A stretch of DNA of 64,000 nt from Kingdonia uniflora (lineage: Eukaryota; Streptophyta; Magnoliopsida; Ranunculales; Circaeasteraceae): the NCBI GenBank assembly GCA_014058105.1, contig JACGCM010002750.1:1-64000 (forward strand), written 5' to 3'. Positions within the stretch are counted from its first letter, which is position 1. Every line of letters starts with the position of its first letter. The notes beneath the pieces are model-generated. The model was not told the DNA's origin. It ran no database searches and was given only the letters and a program-made list of their open reading frames with translations. Shown piece by piece: positions 40,921 through 54,000 of this stretch. Both the position numbers and the translations under genes were made by a program.

Positions 40921-41689
40921 TGGGTCGTTTATGGGATAAATAAGTGGGCACATTTGAGTCATTTGTGGGATCAATTAGAGATATTTATGGACTCTACGAT
41001 AGTCACAGAACCTATTTATAGAGTTTGACATGGAATTTCCATTTTACGGATTATTTGTGCAATAGTTTTGTTGCCTATAATATGAGACTAAATTGCCCAT
41101 TTTTATGTGTAAATACAAGCACATTTGGGTAGTTTGCGGGGTCAATAACAGATATTTTCTGACTCCACTATATTCACGGAGCCTATAGATGGAGTTTGAT
41201 ATGGAATTTTATTTTAGGGATTTTTTTAGCAATAGTTATAGAGCCTATAAAATGAGACAAAATTGATCATTTTCATGAGTAAATACCAGCACATTTGGGT
41301 CGTTTATGGGATAAATAAGTGGGCACATTTGAGTCATTTGTGGGATCAATTACAGATATTTATGGACTCTACGATAGTCACAGAACCTATTTATAGAGTT
41401 TGACATGGAATTTCCATTTTACGGATTATTTGTGCAATAGTTTTGTTGCCTATAATATGAGACTAAATTGCCCATTTTTATGTGTAAATACAAGCACATT
41501 TGGGTAGTTTGCGGGGTCAATAACAGATATTTTCTGACTCCACTATATTCACGGAGCCTATAGATGGAGTTTGATATGGAATTTTAATTTTAGGGATTTT
41601 TTTAGCAATAGTTATAGAGCCTATAAAATGAGACAAAATTGATCATTTTCATGAGTAAATACCAGCACATTTGGGTCGTTTATGGGATA

Positions 41690-42900
41690 AATAAGTGAGC
41701 ACATTTGAGGCATTTGGGGGATCAATTAGAGATATTTATGGACTCTACGATAGTCACAGAACCTATTCATAGAGTTTGATATGGAATTTCCATTTTACGG
41801 ATTATTTGTGCAATAGTTTTGTTGCCTATAATATGAGACTAAATTGCCCATTTTTATGTGTAAATACAAGCACATTTGGGTAGTTTGTGGGGTCAATAAC
41901 AGATATTTTTGGACTCCACTATATTCACGGAGCCTATAGATGGAGTTTGATATGAAATTTTTATTTTAGGGATTTTTTTAGCAATAGTTATAGAGCCTAT
42001 AAAATGAGACAAAATTGATCATTTTCATGAGTAAATACAAGCACATTTGGGTCGTTTATGGGATAAATAAGTGGGCACATTTGAGGCATTTGGGGGATCA
42101 ATTAGAGATATTTATGGACTCTACGATAGTCACAGAACCTATTTATAGAGTTTGATATGGAATTTCCATTTTACGGATTTTTTGTGCAATAGTTTTGTTG
42201 CCTATAATATGAGACTAAATTGCCCATTTTTATGTGTAAATACAAGCACATTTGGGTAGTTTGTGGGGTCAATAACTGATATTTTTGGACTCCACTATAT
42301 TCACGGAGCCTATAGATGGAGTTTGATATGGAATTTATATTTTAGGGATTTTTTTAGCAATAGTTATAGAGCCTATAAAATTGAGACAAAATTGATCATT
42401 TTCATGAGTAAATACAAGCACATTTTGGTCGTTTGAGGGATAAATAAGTGGGCACATTTGAGGCATTTGGGGGATCAATTTCAGATATTTAAGAACTCTA
42501 CGATAGTCACAGAACCTATTTATAGAGTTTGATATGGAATTTCTATTTTGCGGATTTTTTGCGCAATAGTTTTGTTGCCTATAATATGAGACTAAATTGC
42601 CCATTTTTATGTGTAAATACAAGCACATTTGGGTAGTTTGCGGGGTCAATAACAGATATTTTTGGACTCCACTATATTCACGGAGCCTATAGATGGAGTT
42701 TGATATGGAATTTATATTTTAGGGATTTTTTTAGCAATAGTTATAGAGCCAATAAAATGAGACAAAATTGATCATTTTCATGAGTAAATACAAGCACATT
42801 TTGGTCGTTTGTGGGATAAATAATTGAGCACATTTGAGGCATTTGCGGGATCAATTAGAGATATTTATGGACTCTACGATAGTCACAGAACCTATTCATA
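41690..42900 (+). repeat. Cluster of GGCATTTG subfamily units
   Basis: Four neighbouring units have GAGGCATTTG followed by GGGG or CGGG in place of GAGTCATTTGTGGG (near 41708, 42082, 42460 and 42837). Two of them also have CATTTTGGTCGTTTG, and the last has AATAATTGAGCAC. The combination AATAATTGAGCAC plus GAGGCATTTGCGGG is also present near 5262 and 39061. It defines a third, less frequent subfamily. Confidence 0.78.
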
Positions 42901-44039
42901 GAGTTTGATAAGGAATTTCCATTTTACGGATTTTTTGAGCAATAGTTTTGTTGCCTATAATATGAGACTAAATTGCCATTTTTATGTGTAAATACAAGCA
43001 CATTTGGGTAGTTTGCGGGGTCAATAACAGATATTTTCTGACTCCACTATATTCACGGAGCCTATAGATGGAGTTTGATATGGAATTTTATTTTAGGGAT
43101 TTTTTTAGCAATAGTTATAGAGCCTATAAAATGAGACAAAATTGATCATTTTCATGAGTAAATACCAGCACATTTGGGTCGTTTATGGGATAAATAAGTG
43201 GGCACATTTGAGTCATTTGTGGGATCAATTACAGATATTTATGGACTCTACGATAGTCACAGAACCTATTTATAGAGTTTGACATGGAATTTCCATTTTA
43301 CGGATTATTTGTGCAATAGTTTTGTTGCCTATAATATGAGACTAAATTGCCCATTTTTATGTGTAAATACAAGCACATTTGGGTAGTTTGCGGGGTCAAT
43401 AACAGATATTTTCTGACTCCACTATATTCACGGAGCCTATAGATGGAGTTTGATATGGAATTTTATTTTAGGGATTTTTTTAGCAATAGTTATAGAGCCT
43501 ATAAAATGAGACAAAATTGATCATTTTCATGAGTAAATACCAGCACATTTGGGTCGTTTAAGGGATAAATAAGTGAGCACATTTGAGTCATTTGTGGGAT
43601 CAATTAGAGATATTTATGGACTCTACGATAGTCACAGAACCTATTCATAGAGTTTGACATGGAATTTCCATTTTACGGATTATTTGAGCAATAGTTTTGT
43701 TGCCTATAATATGAGACTAAATTGCCCATTTTTATGTGTAAATACAAGCACATTTGGGTAGTTTGCGGGGTCAATAACAGATATTTTTTGACTCCACTAT
43801 ATTCACGGAGCCTATAGATGGAGTTTGATATGGAATTTTAATTTTAGGGATTTTTTTAGCAATAGTTATAGAGCCTATAAAATGAGACAAAATTGATCAT
43901 TTTCATGAGTAAATACAAGCACATTTGGGTCGTTTATGGGATAAATAAGTGAGCACATTTGAGTCATTTGTGGGATCAATTAGAGATATTTATGGACTCT
44001 ACGATAGTCACAGAACCTATTTATAGAGTTTGACATGGA

Positions 44040-44560
44040 ATTTCAATTTTATGGATTTTTTGAGCAATAGTTTTGTTGCCTATAATATGAGACTAAATTG
44101 CCAATTTTTATGTGTAAATACAAGTACATTTGGGTAGTTTGTGGGGTCAATAACAGATATTTTATGACACCACTATATTAACGGAAGCTAAAGATGGAGT
44201 TTGATATAGAATTTAAATTTTAGAGATTTTTTTAGCAATAGTTATAGAGCCTATAAAATGTGACAAAATAGATCATTTTCATGAGTAAATACCAGCACAT
44301 TTGGGTCGTTTAAGGGATAAATAAGTGAGCACATTTGAGTCATTTGGGGGATCAATTAGAGATATTTATGGACTCTACGATAGTCACAGAACCTATTCAT
44401 AGAGTTTGATATGGAATTTCTATTTGACAGATTTTTTGAGCAATAGTTTTGTTGCCTATAATATGAGACTAAATTGCTCATTTTTATGTGTAAATACAAG
44501 CACATTTGTGTAGTTTGTGGGGTCAATAACAGATATTTTATTACTCCACTATATTCACGG
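44040..44560 (+). repeat. Diverged satellite units
   Basis: Changes include TTTCAATTTTATGG, TTGCCAATTTTTATG, ACAAGTACATTTGGG, TTATGACACCACTATATTAA, CGGAAGCTAAAGATGG, TTTTAGAGATTT, AAATGTGACAAAATAGATC, TTCTATTTGACAGATT, TTTGTGTAGTTTG and TTTTATTACTCC, spread over one and a half units. Confidence 0.72.
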
Positions 44561-45059
44561 AGCCTATAGATGGAGTTTGATATGGAATTTTAATTTTAGG
44601 GATTTTTTTAGCAATAGTTATAGAGCCTATAAAATGAGACAAAATTGATCATTTTCATGAGTAAATACAAGCACATTTGGGTCGTTTATGGGATAAATAA
44701 GTGAGCACATTTGAGTCATTTGTGGGATCAATTAGAGATATTTATGGACTCTACGATAGTCACAGAACCTATTCATAGAGTTTGACATGGAATTTCCATT
44801 TTACGGATTTTTTGTGCAATAGTTTTGTTGCCTATAATATGAGACTAAATTGCCTATTTTTATGTGTAAATACAAGCACATTTGGGTAGTTTGCGGGGTC
44901 AATAACAGATATTTTTTGACTCCACTATATTCACGGAGCCTATAGATGGAGTTTGATATGGAATTTTAATTTTAGGGATTTTTTTAGCAATAGTTATAGA
45001 GCCTATAAAATGAGACAAAATTGATCATTTTCATGAGTAAATACAAGCACATTTGGGTC

Positions 45060-45720
45060 GTTTATGGGATAAATAAGTTGGCACATTTGAGTCATTTGTG
45101 GGTTCAATTAGAGATATTTATGGACTCTACGATAGTCACAGAACCTATTCATTGAGTTTGACATGGAATTTCCATTTTACGGATTTTTTTTGCAATAGTT
45201 TTGTTGCCTATAATATGAGACTAAATTTCCCATTTTATGTGTAAATACAAGCACATTTGAGTAGTTTGTGGGGTCAATAACAGATATTTTAGGACTCCAC
45301 TATATTCACGGAGCCTATAGATGGAGTTTGATATGGAATTTTAATTTTAGAGATTTTTTTAGCAATAGTTATAGTGCCTATAAAATGAGACAAAATTGAT
45401 CATTTTCATGAGAAAATACAAGCAGATTTGGGTCGTTTATGGGATAAATAAGTGAACACATTTGAGTCATTTTTGGGATCAATTAGAGATATTTATTGAC
45501 TCTACGATAGTCACAAAACCTATTTATAGAGATTGATATGGAATTTCGATTTTACGGATCATTTGAGCAATAGTTTTGTTGCCTATAATATGATACTAAA
45601 TTGCCCATATTTATGTGTAAATACAAGCACATTTGGGTAGTTTGTGGTGTCAATAACAGATATTTTTGGACTCCACTATATTCACGGAGCCTATAGATCG
45701 AGTTTGATATGGAATTTTAT
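45060..45720 (+). repeat. Diverged satellite units
   Basis: Changes include AAGTTGGCAC, GTGGGTTCAATT, TTCATTGAG, TTTTTTTTGCAATAG, AAATTTCCCATTTTATG, TTGAGTAGTTTG, TTTTAGGACTCC, TATAGTGCC, GAGAAAATACAAGCAG, GTGAACAC, TTTTTGGGATC, TTTATTGACTC, AGAGATTGATATGG, TTCGATTTTACGGATCATT, TGATACTAAATT and TTTGTGGTGTC. Two units in a row are affected. Confidence 0.72.
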
Positions 45721-48227
45721 TTTAGGGATTTTTTTAGCAATAGTTATAGAGCCTATAAAATGAGACAAAATTGATCATTTTCATGAGTAAATACCAGCAC
45801 ATTTGGGTCGTTTATGGGATAAATAAGTGGGCACATTTGAGTCATTTGTGGGATCAATTACAGATATTTATGGACTCTACGATAGTCACAGAACCTATTT
45901 ATAGAGTTTGACATGGAATTTCCATTTTACGGATTATTTGTGCAATAGTTTTGTTGCCTATAATATGAGACTAAATTGCCATTTTTATGTGTAAATACAA
46001 GCACATTTGGGTAGTTTGCGGGGTCAATAACAGATATTTTCTGACTCCACTATATTCACGGAGCCTATAGATGGAGTTTGATATGGAATTTTATTTTAGG
46101 GATTTTTTTAGCAATAGTTATAGAGCCTATAAAATGAGACAAAATTGATCATTTTCATGAGTAAATACCAGCACATTTGGGTCGTTTATGGGATAAATAA
46201 GTGGGCACATTTGAGTCATTTGTGGGATCAATTACAGATATTTATGGACTCTACGATAGTCACAGAACCTATTTATAGAGTTTGATATGGAATTTCCATT
46301 TTACGGATTTTTTGTGCAATAGTTTTGTTGCCTATAATATGAGACTAAATTGCCCATTTTTATGTGTAAATACAAGCACATTTGGGTAGTTTGTGGGGTC
46401 AATAACAGATATTTTTAGACTCCACTATATTCACGGAGCCTATAGATGGAGTTTGATATGGAATTTATATTTTAGGGATTTTTTTAGCAATAGTTATAGA
46501 GCCAATAAAATGAGACAAAATTGATCATTTTCATGAGTAAATACAAGCACATTTTGGTCGTTTATGGGATAAATAAGTGAGCACATTTAAGTCATTTGTG
46601 GGATCAATTAGAGATATTTATGGACTCTACGATAGTCACAGAACCTATTCATAGAGTTTGACATGGAATTTCCATTTTACGGATTTTTTGAGCAATTGTT
46701 TTGTTGCCTATAATATGAGACTAAATTGCCCATTTTTATGTGTAAATACAAGCACATTTGAGTAGTTTGCGGGGTTAATAACAGATATTTTCTGACTCCA
46801 CTATATTCACGGAGCCTATAGATGGAGTTTGATATGGAATTTTATTTTAGGGATTTTTTTAGCAATAGTTATAGAGCCTATAAAATGAGACAAAATTGAT
46901 CATTTTCATGAGTAAATACCAGCACATTTGGGTCGTTTATGGGATAAATAAGTGGGCACATTTGAGTCATTTGTGGGATCAATTACAGATATTTATGGAC
47001 TCTACGATAGTCACAGAACCTATTTATAGAGTTTGACATGGAATTTCCATTTTACGGATTATTTGTGCAATAGTTTTGTTGCCTATAATATGAGACTAAA
47101 TTGCCCATTTTTATGTGTAAATACAAGCACATTTGGGTAGTTTGCGGGGTCAATAACAGATATTTTCTGACTCCACTATATTCACGGAGCCTATAGATGG
47201 AGTTTGATATGGAATTTTACTTTTAGGGATTTTTTTAGCAATAGTTATAGAGCCTATAAAATGAGACAAAATTGATCATTTTCATGAGTAAATACAAGCA
47301 CATTTGGGTCGTTTATGGGATAAATAAGTGGGCACATTTGAGTCATTTGTGGGATCAATTAGAGATATTTATGGACTCTACGATAGTCACAGAACCTATT
47401 CATAGAGTTTGACATGGAATTTCCATTTTACGGATTTTTTGAGCAATAGTTTTGTTGCCTATAATATGAGACTAAATTGCCCATTTTTATGTGTAAATAC
47501 AAGCACATTTGGGTAGTTTGCGGGGTCAATAACAGATATTTTCGGACTCCACTATATTCACGGAGCCTATAGATGGAGTTTGATATGGAATTTTAATTTT
47601 AGGGATTTTTTTAGCAATAGTTATAGAGCCTATAAAATGAGACAAAATTGATCATTTTCATGAGTAAATACAAGCACATTTGGGTCGTTTATGGGATAAA
47701 TAAGTGTGCACATTTGAGTTATTTGTGGGATCAATTAGAGATATTTATGGACTCTACGATAGTCACAGAACCTATTCATAGAGTTTGACATGGAATTTCC
47801 ATTTTACGGATTTTTTGAGCAATAGTTTGGTTGCCTATAATATGAGACTAAATTGCCATTTTTATGTGTAAATACAAGCACATTTGGGTAGTTTGCGGGG
47901 TCAATAACAGATATTTTCTGACTCCACTATATTCACGGAGCCTATAGATGGAGTTTGATATGGAATTTTATTTTAGGGATTTTTTTAGCAATAGTTATAG
48001 AGCCTATAAAATGAGACAAAATTGATCATTTTCATGAGTAAATACCAGCACATTTGGGTCGTTTATGGGATAAATAAGTGGGCACATTTGAGTCATTTGT
48101 GGGATCAATTACAGATATTTATGGACTCTACGATAGTCACAGAACCTATTTATAGAGTTTGACATGGAATTTCCATTTTACGGATTATTTGTGCAATAGT
48201 TTTGTTGCCTATAATATGAGACTAAAT

Positions 48228-48860
48228 TGCCATTTTTATGTGTAAATACAAGCACATTTGGGTTGTTTGTGGGGTCAATAATGAATATTTTTTAACTCCA
48301 CTATATTCACGGAGTTTATAGATGGAGTTTGATATGGAATTTTAATTTTAGGGATTTTTTTAGCAATAGTTAAAGAGCCTATAAAATGAGACAATATTGA
48401 TCATTTTTATGAGTAAATACAAGCACATTTGGGTCGTTTAAAGTATAAATAAGTGAGCACATTTGATTAATTTTTGGGATCAATCTGATATATTTATGGA
48501 CTCAGCGATAGTCACCGAACCTATTCATTGAGTTTGATATGGAATTTCCATTTTACTAATTTTTTGAGCAATAGTTTTGATGCCTATAATATGAGACTAA
48601 ATTACCCATTTTTATGCGTAAATACAAGCACATTTGGGTAGTTTGCGGGGTCAATAACAGATATTTCAGGACTCCACAATATTCACGGAGCCTATAGATG
48701 GAGTTTTTAGTAATAGTTATGGAGCCTATAAAATGAGACAAAATTGATCATTTTCATTCGTAAATACAAACACATTTGGGTCGTTAAAGCGATCAATAAG
48801 TGAGCACATTTGAGTCATTTGTGGGATCAATTTGGGATATTTATGGACTCTAGGATAGTC
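48228..48860 (+). repeat. Diverged units including a 347-bp unit
   Basis: This is the most diverged stretch in the clean part of the array: TTGTTTGTGGGG, AATAATGAATATTTTTTAAC, GGAGTTTATAG, GTTTAAAGTATAAATAAG, ATTAATTTTTGGG, AATCTGATATATTTATGG, CTCAGCGATAGTCACCG, TTACTAATTTTTTG, TTTTGATGCC, TTACCCATTTTTATGCG, TCATTCGTAAATAC and GTTAAAGCGATCAATAAG. The unit from GATC at 48399 to GATC at 48746 is 347 bp because of a 29-bp deletion in half B. Confidence 0.82.
48701..48710 (+). repeat. 29-bp deletion junction in half B
   Basis: The usual 34 bases between GATGGAG and AGCAAT are reduced to five Ts (48704-48708), so GAGTTTGATATGG and the T-tract GGATTTTTTTAG are fused as GAGTTTTTAGTAATAG. Both ends lie in T-runs, which fits a microhomology or slippage deletion. 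It is the only deletion of this size that I found in the clean region. Confidence 0.82.
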
Positions 48861-50639
48861 ACAGAACCTATTTATAGAGTTTGACATGGAATTTCCATTT
48901 TACGGATTTTTTGTGCAATAGTTTTGTTGCCTATAATATGAGACTAAATTGCCCATTTTTATGTGTAAATACAAGCACATTTGGGTAGTTTGTGGGGTCA
49001 ATAACAGATATTTTTTGACTCCACTATATTCACGGAGCCTATAGATGGAGTTTGATATGGAATTTAAATTTTAGGGATTTTTTTAGCAATAGTTATAGAG
49101 CCTATAAAATGAGACAAAATTGATCATTTTCATGAGTAAATACAAGCACATTTGGGTCGTTTGTGGGATAAATAAGTGGGCACATTTGAGTCATTTGTGG
49201 GATCAATTACAGATATTTATGGACTCTACGATAGTCACAGAACCTATTTATAGAGTTTGACATGGAATTTCCATTTTACGGATTATTTGTGCAATAGTTT
49301 TGTTGCCTATAATATGAGACTAAATTGCCCATTTTTATGTGTAAATACAAGCACATTTGGGTAGTTTGCGGGGTCAATAACAGATATTTTATGACTCCAC
49401 TATATTCACGGAGCCTATAGATGGAGTTTGATATGGAATTTTATTTTAGGGATTTTTTTAGCAATAGTTATAGAGCCTATAAAATGAGACAAAATTGATC
49501 ATTTTCATGAGTAAATACAAGCACATTTGGGTCGTTTAAGGGATAAATAAGTGAGCACATTTGAGTCATTTGTGGGATCAATTAGAGATATTTATGGACT
49601 CTACGATAGTCACAGAACCTAATCATAGAGTTTGACATGGAATTTCCATTTTACGGATTTTTTGTGCAATAGTTTTGTTGCCTATAATATGAGACTAAAT
49701 TGCCCATTTTTATGTGTAAATTCAAGCACATTTGGGTAGTTTGCGGGGTCAATAACAGATATTTTTGGACTCCACTATATTCACGGAGCCTATAGATGGA
49801 GTTTGATATGGAATTATAATTTTAGGGATTTTTTTAGCAATAGTTATAGAGCCTATAAAATGAGACAAAATTGATCATTTTCATGAGTAAATACAAGCAC
49901 ATTTGGGTCGTTTAAGGGATAAATAAGTGAGCACATTTGAGTCATTTGTGGGATCAATTATAGATATTTATGGACTCTACGATAGTCACAGAACCTATTC
50001 ATAGAGTTTGACATGGAATTTCCATTTTACGGATTTTTTGAGCAATAGTTTTGTTGCCTATAATATGAGACTAAATTGCCATTTTTATGTGTAAATACAA
50101 GCACATTTGGGCAGTTTGCGGGGTCAATAACTGATATTTACGGACTCCACTATATTCACGGAGCCTATAGATCGAGTTTGATCTGGAATTTTAATTTTAG
50201 GGATTTTTTTAGCAATAGTTATAGAGCCTATAAAATGAGACAAAATTGATCATTTTCATGAGTAAATACCAGCACATTTGGGTCGTTTATGGGATAAATA
50301 AGTGGGCACATTTGAGTCATTTGTGGGATCAATTACAGATATTTATGGACTCTACGATAGTCACAGAACCTATTCATAGAGTTTGACATGGAATTTCCAT
50401 TTTACGGATTTTTTGTGCAATAGTTTTGTTGCCTATAATATGAGACTAAATTGCCCATTTTTATGTGTAAATACAAGCACATTTGGGTAGTTTGCGGGGT
50501 CAATAACAGATATTTTTTGACTCCACTATATTCACGGAGCCTATAGATGGAGTTTGATATGGAATTTTTATTTTAGGGATTTTTTTAGCAATAGTTATAG
50601 AGCCTATAAAATGAGACAAAATTGATCATTTTCATGAGT

Positions 50640-51170
50640 AAATACAAGCACATTTGGGTCGTTTAAGCGATAAATAAGTGAGCACATTTAAGTCATTTGT
50701 GGGATCAATTAGAGATATTTATGGACTCTTCGATAGTCACAAATCCTATTCATAGAGTTTGACATGGAATTTTAATTTTACGGATTTTTTGGGCAATAGT
50801 TTTGTTGCCTATAATAATGGACTAAATTGCCTATTTTTATGTGGAAATACAAGCACATTTGAGTAGTTTGTGGGGCCAATAACAGATATTTTTAGACTCC
50901 ACTATATTCACGGAGCCTATAGATGGAGTTTGATATGGAATTTTTATTTTAGGGATTTTTTTAGCAATAGTTATAGAGCCTATAAAATGAGACAAAATTT
51001 ATCATTTTCAGTAGTAAATACAAGCACATTTGGGTCGTTATAGGGATAATTAAGTGTGCACATTTAAGTCATTAGTGGGGTCAATTAGAGATATTTATGG
51101 ACTCTACGATAGTCACAAAACCTATTCATAGAGTTTGACATGGAATTTCCATTTTACGAATTTTTTGAGC
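50640..51170 (+). repeat. Diverged satellite units
   Basis: Changes include TTTAAGCGATAAATAAG, TTTAAGTCATTTG, CTCTTCGATAGTCACAAATCC, TTTTAATTTTACGG, TTTTTTGGGCAATAG, ATAATAATGGACTAAATTG, TGTGGAAATACAAG, TTTGAGTAGTTTGTGGGGCC, AAATTTATCATTTTCAGTAG, CGTTATAGGGATAATTAAG and CATTAGTGGGGTC. TTTAAGCGATAAATAAGTG plus TTTAAGTCATTTG also recurs near 53.29 kb. Confidence 0.72.
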
Positions 51171-52017
51171 AATAGTTTTGTTGCCTATAATATGAGACTA
51201 AATTGCCTATTTTTATGTGTAAATACAAGCACATTTGGGTAGTTTGTGGGGTCAATAACAGATATTTTTTGACTCCACTATATTCACGGAGCCTATAGAT
51301 GGAGTTTGATATGGAATTTTAATTTTAGGGATTTTTTTAGCAATAGTTATAGAGCCTATAAAATGAGACAAAATTGATCATTTTCATGAGTAAATACAAG
51401 CACATTTGGGTCGTTTATGGGATAAATAAGTGAGCACATTTGAGTCATTTGTGGGATCAATTAGAGATATTTATGGACTCTACGATAGTCACAGAACCTA
51501 TTGATAGAGTTTGACATGGAATTTCTATTTTACGGATTTTTTGAGCAATAGTTTTGTTGCCTATAATATGAGACTAAATTGCCCATTTTTATGTGTAAAT
51601 ACAAGCACATTTGGGTAGTTTGAGGGGTCAATAACAGATATTTTTTGACTCCACTATATTCACGGAGCCTATAGATGGAGTTTGATATGGAATTTTATTT
51701 TTAGGGATTTTTTTAGCAATAGTTATAGAGCCTATAAAATGAGACAAAATTGATCATTTTCATGAGTAAATACAAGCACATTTGGGTCGTTTAGGGGATA
51801 AATAAGTGGGCACATTTGAGTCATTTGTGGGATCAATTAGAGATATTTATGGACTCTACGATAGTCACAGAACCTATTCATAGAGTTTGACATGGAATTT
51901 CCATTTTACGGATTTTTTGGGCAATAGTTTTGTTGCCTATAATATGAGACTAAATTGCCTATTTTTATGTGTAAATACAAGCACATTTGGGTAGTTTGCG
52001 GGGTCAATAACAGATAT

Positions 52018-52470
52018 TTTAGGACTCCACTATATTCACGGAGCCTATAGATGGAGTTTGATATGGAATTTTAATTTTAGGGCTTTTTTAGCAATAGTTA
52101 TAGAGCCTATAAAATGGGACAAAATTGATTATTTTCATGAGTAAATACCAGCATATTTGTGTCGTTTAAGGGATAAAAAAGTGAGCACATTTGAGTCATT
52201 TGTGGGATCAATTAGGGCTATTTATTGACTCTACGGTAGTCACAGAACCTATACATAGAGTTTGATATTAAATTTCCATTTTACGAATTTTTTGTGCAAT
52301 AGTCTTGCTGCCTATAATATGAGACTAAATTGCCCATTATTATGTGTAAATACAAGCACATTTGGTTATTTTGTAGGGTCAATAACAGATATTTTTGGAC
52401 TCCACTATATACACGGAGCCTATAGATGGAGTTTGATATAGAATTTTAATTTTAGGGATTTTTTTAGCAA
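52018..52470 (+). repeat. Diverged satellite haplotype, copy 2
   Basis: It has the same linked variants as the stretch at 20.87-21.27 kb: TAGGACTCC, AGGGCTTTTT (c at 52083), AAATGGGACAAA, TTTGTGTCG, TTTATTGACTCTACGGTAG, CCTATACATAGAG (52248), TTACGAATTT, AGTCTTGCTGCC, CCATTATTATG and CTATATACACGG (52411). It also has changes of its own since the copies parted (GATATTAAATTT, GATAAAAAAG, TTAGGGCTATTT, GCATATTTG, TTTGGTTATTTTGTAGGG). Confidence 0.88.
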
Positions 52471-53139
52471 TAGTTATAGAGCCTATAAAATGAGACAAAA
52501 TTGATCATTTTCATGAGTAAATACCAGCACATTTGGGTCGTTTAAGGAATAAATAAGTGAGCACATTTGAGTCATTTGTGGGATCAATTAGAGATATTTA
52601 TGGACTCTACGATAGTCACAGAACCTATTTATAGAGTTTGACATGGAATTTCCATTTTACGGATTATTTGTGCAATAGTTTTGTTGCCTATAATATGAGA
52701 CTAAATTGCCCATTTTATGTGTAAATACAAGCACATTTGGGTAGTTTGCGGGGTCAATAACAGATATTTTCTGACTCCACTATATTCACGGAGCCTATAG
52801 ATGGAGTTTGATATGGAATTTTAATTTTAGGGATTTTTTTAGCAATAGTTATAGAGCCTATAAAATGAGACAAAATTGATCATTTTCATGAGTAAATACA
52901 AGCACATTTGGGTCGTTTATGGGATAAATAAGTGAGCACATTTGAGTCATTTGTGGGATCAATTAGAGATATTTATGGACTCTACGATAGTCACAGAACC
53001 TATTTATAGAGTTTGATATGGAATTTCCATTTTACGGATTTTTTGAGCAATAGTTTTGTTGCCTATAATATGAGACTAAATTGCCTATTTTTATGTGTAA
53101 ATACAAGCACATTTGGGTAGTTTGTGGGGTCAATAACAG

Positions 53140-53770
53140 ATATTTTTTGAATCCACTATATTCACGGGGACTATAGATGGAGTTTGATATGAAATTTTAA
53201 TTTTAGCGATTTTTTTAGCAATTGTTATAGAGCCTATAAAATGAGACTAAATTGATCATATTCATGAGTAAATACCTGCACATTTGGGTCGTTTAAGCGA
53301 TAAATAAGTGAGCACATTTAAGTCATTTGTGGGATCAATTAGTGATATTTATGGACTTTACGATAGTCACAAGACCTATTCATAGAGTTTGACATGGAAT
53401 TTCCATTTTACGGATTTTTTGTGCAATAGTTTTGTTGCCTATAATATGAGACTAAATTGCCCATTTTTATGTGTAAATACAAGTACATTTGGGTAGTTTG
53501 TGGGGTCAATAACAGATATTTATGGACTCCACTATATTCACGGAGCCTTTAGATGGAGTTTGATATGGAATTTAAATTTTAGGGATTTTTTTAGCAATAG
53601 TTATAGAGCCTATAAAATGAGACAAAATTAATCATTTTAATGAGTAATTGCAAGCACATTTGAGTCCATTACGGGATAAATAAGAGGGCATATTTTAGGC
53701 ATTTGGGGGATTAATTAGTGATATTTATGGACTCTACGATTGTCACAGACCCTATTGATAGAGTTTGACA
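53140..53770 (+). repeat. Diverged satellite units
   Basis: Changes include TTTTGAATCCACTATATTC, ACGGGGACTATAG, GATCATATTCATGAG, TTTAAGCGATAAATAAG, ATTAGTGATATTT, ACTTTACGATAGTCACAAG, AAATTAATCATTTTAATGAG, TAATTGCAAGCAC, TTTGAGTCCATTACGGG, AAGAGGGCATATTTTAGGC, GGGGGATTAATTAGTG and ACAGACCCTATTGATAG. Two consecutive units are affected. Confidence 0.72.
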
Positions 53771-54000
53771 TGGAATTTCCATTTTACGGATTTTTTGAGC
53801 AATAGTTTTGTTGCCTATAATATGAGACTAAATTGCCCATTTCTATGTGTAAATACAAGCACATTTGGGTAGTTTGTGGGGTCAATAACAGATATTTTGG
53901 GACTCCACTATATTCACGGAGCCTATAGATGGAGTTTGATATGGAATTTTATTTTAGGGATTTTTTTAGCAATAGTTATAGAGCCTATAAAATGAGACAA

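Larger units (their letters stand above)
37885..54000 (+). repeat. Heterogeneous part of the array
   Basis: Class 1 units (for example near 41.2-41.6, 43.15-43.55, 45.8-46.3, 46.9-47.2 and 47.97-48.2 kb) are interleaved with class 2 units, GGCATTTG units and several strongly diverged units, which are listed separately. Unit period stays close to 376 except for one 347-bp unit. No gene, transposon or non-satellite insert is visible. Confidence 0.85.

Noticed and set aside
42335..42649. 104-codon reverse-strand ORF, the longest in the window
   Set aside because: It is a reading of the satellite, open only because of a one-base insertion (AAAATTGAGAC) and substitutions in this unit. Neighbouring units have stops in the same place, and no known domain is recognisable.
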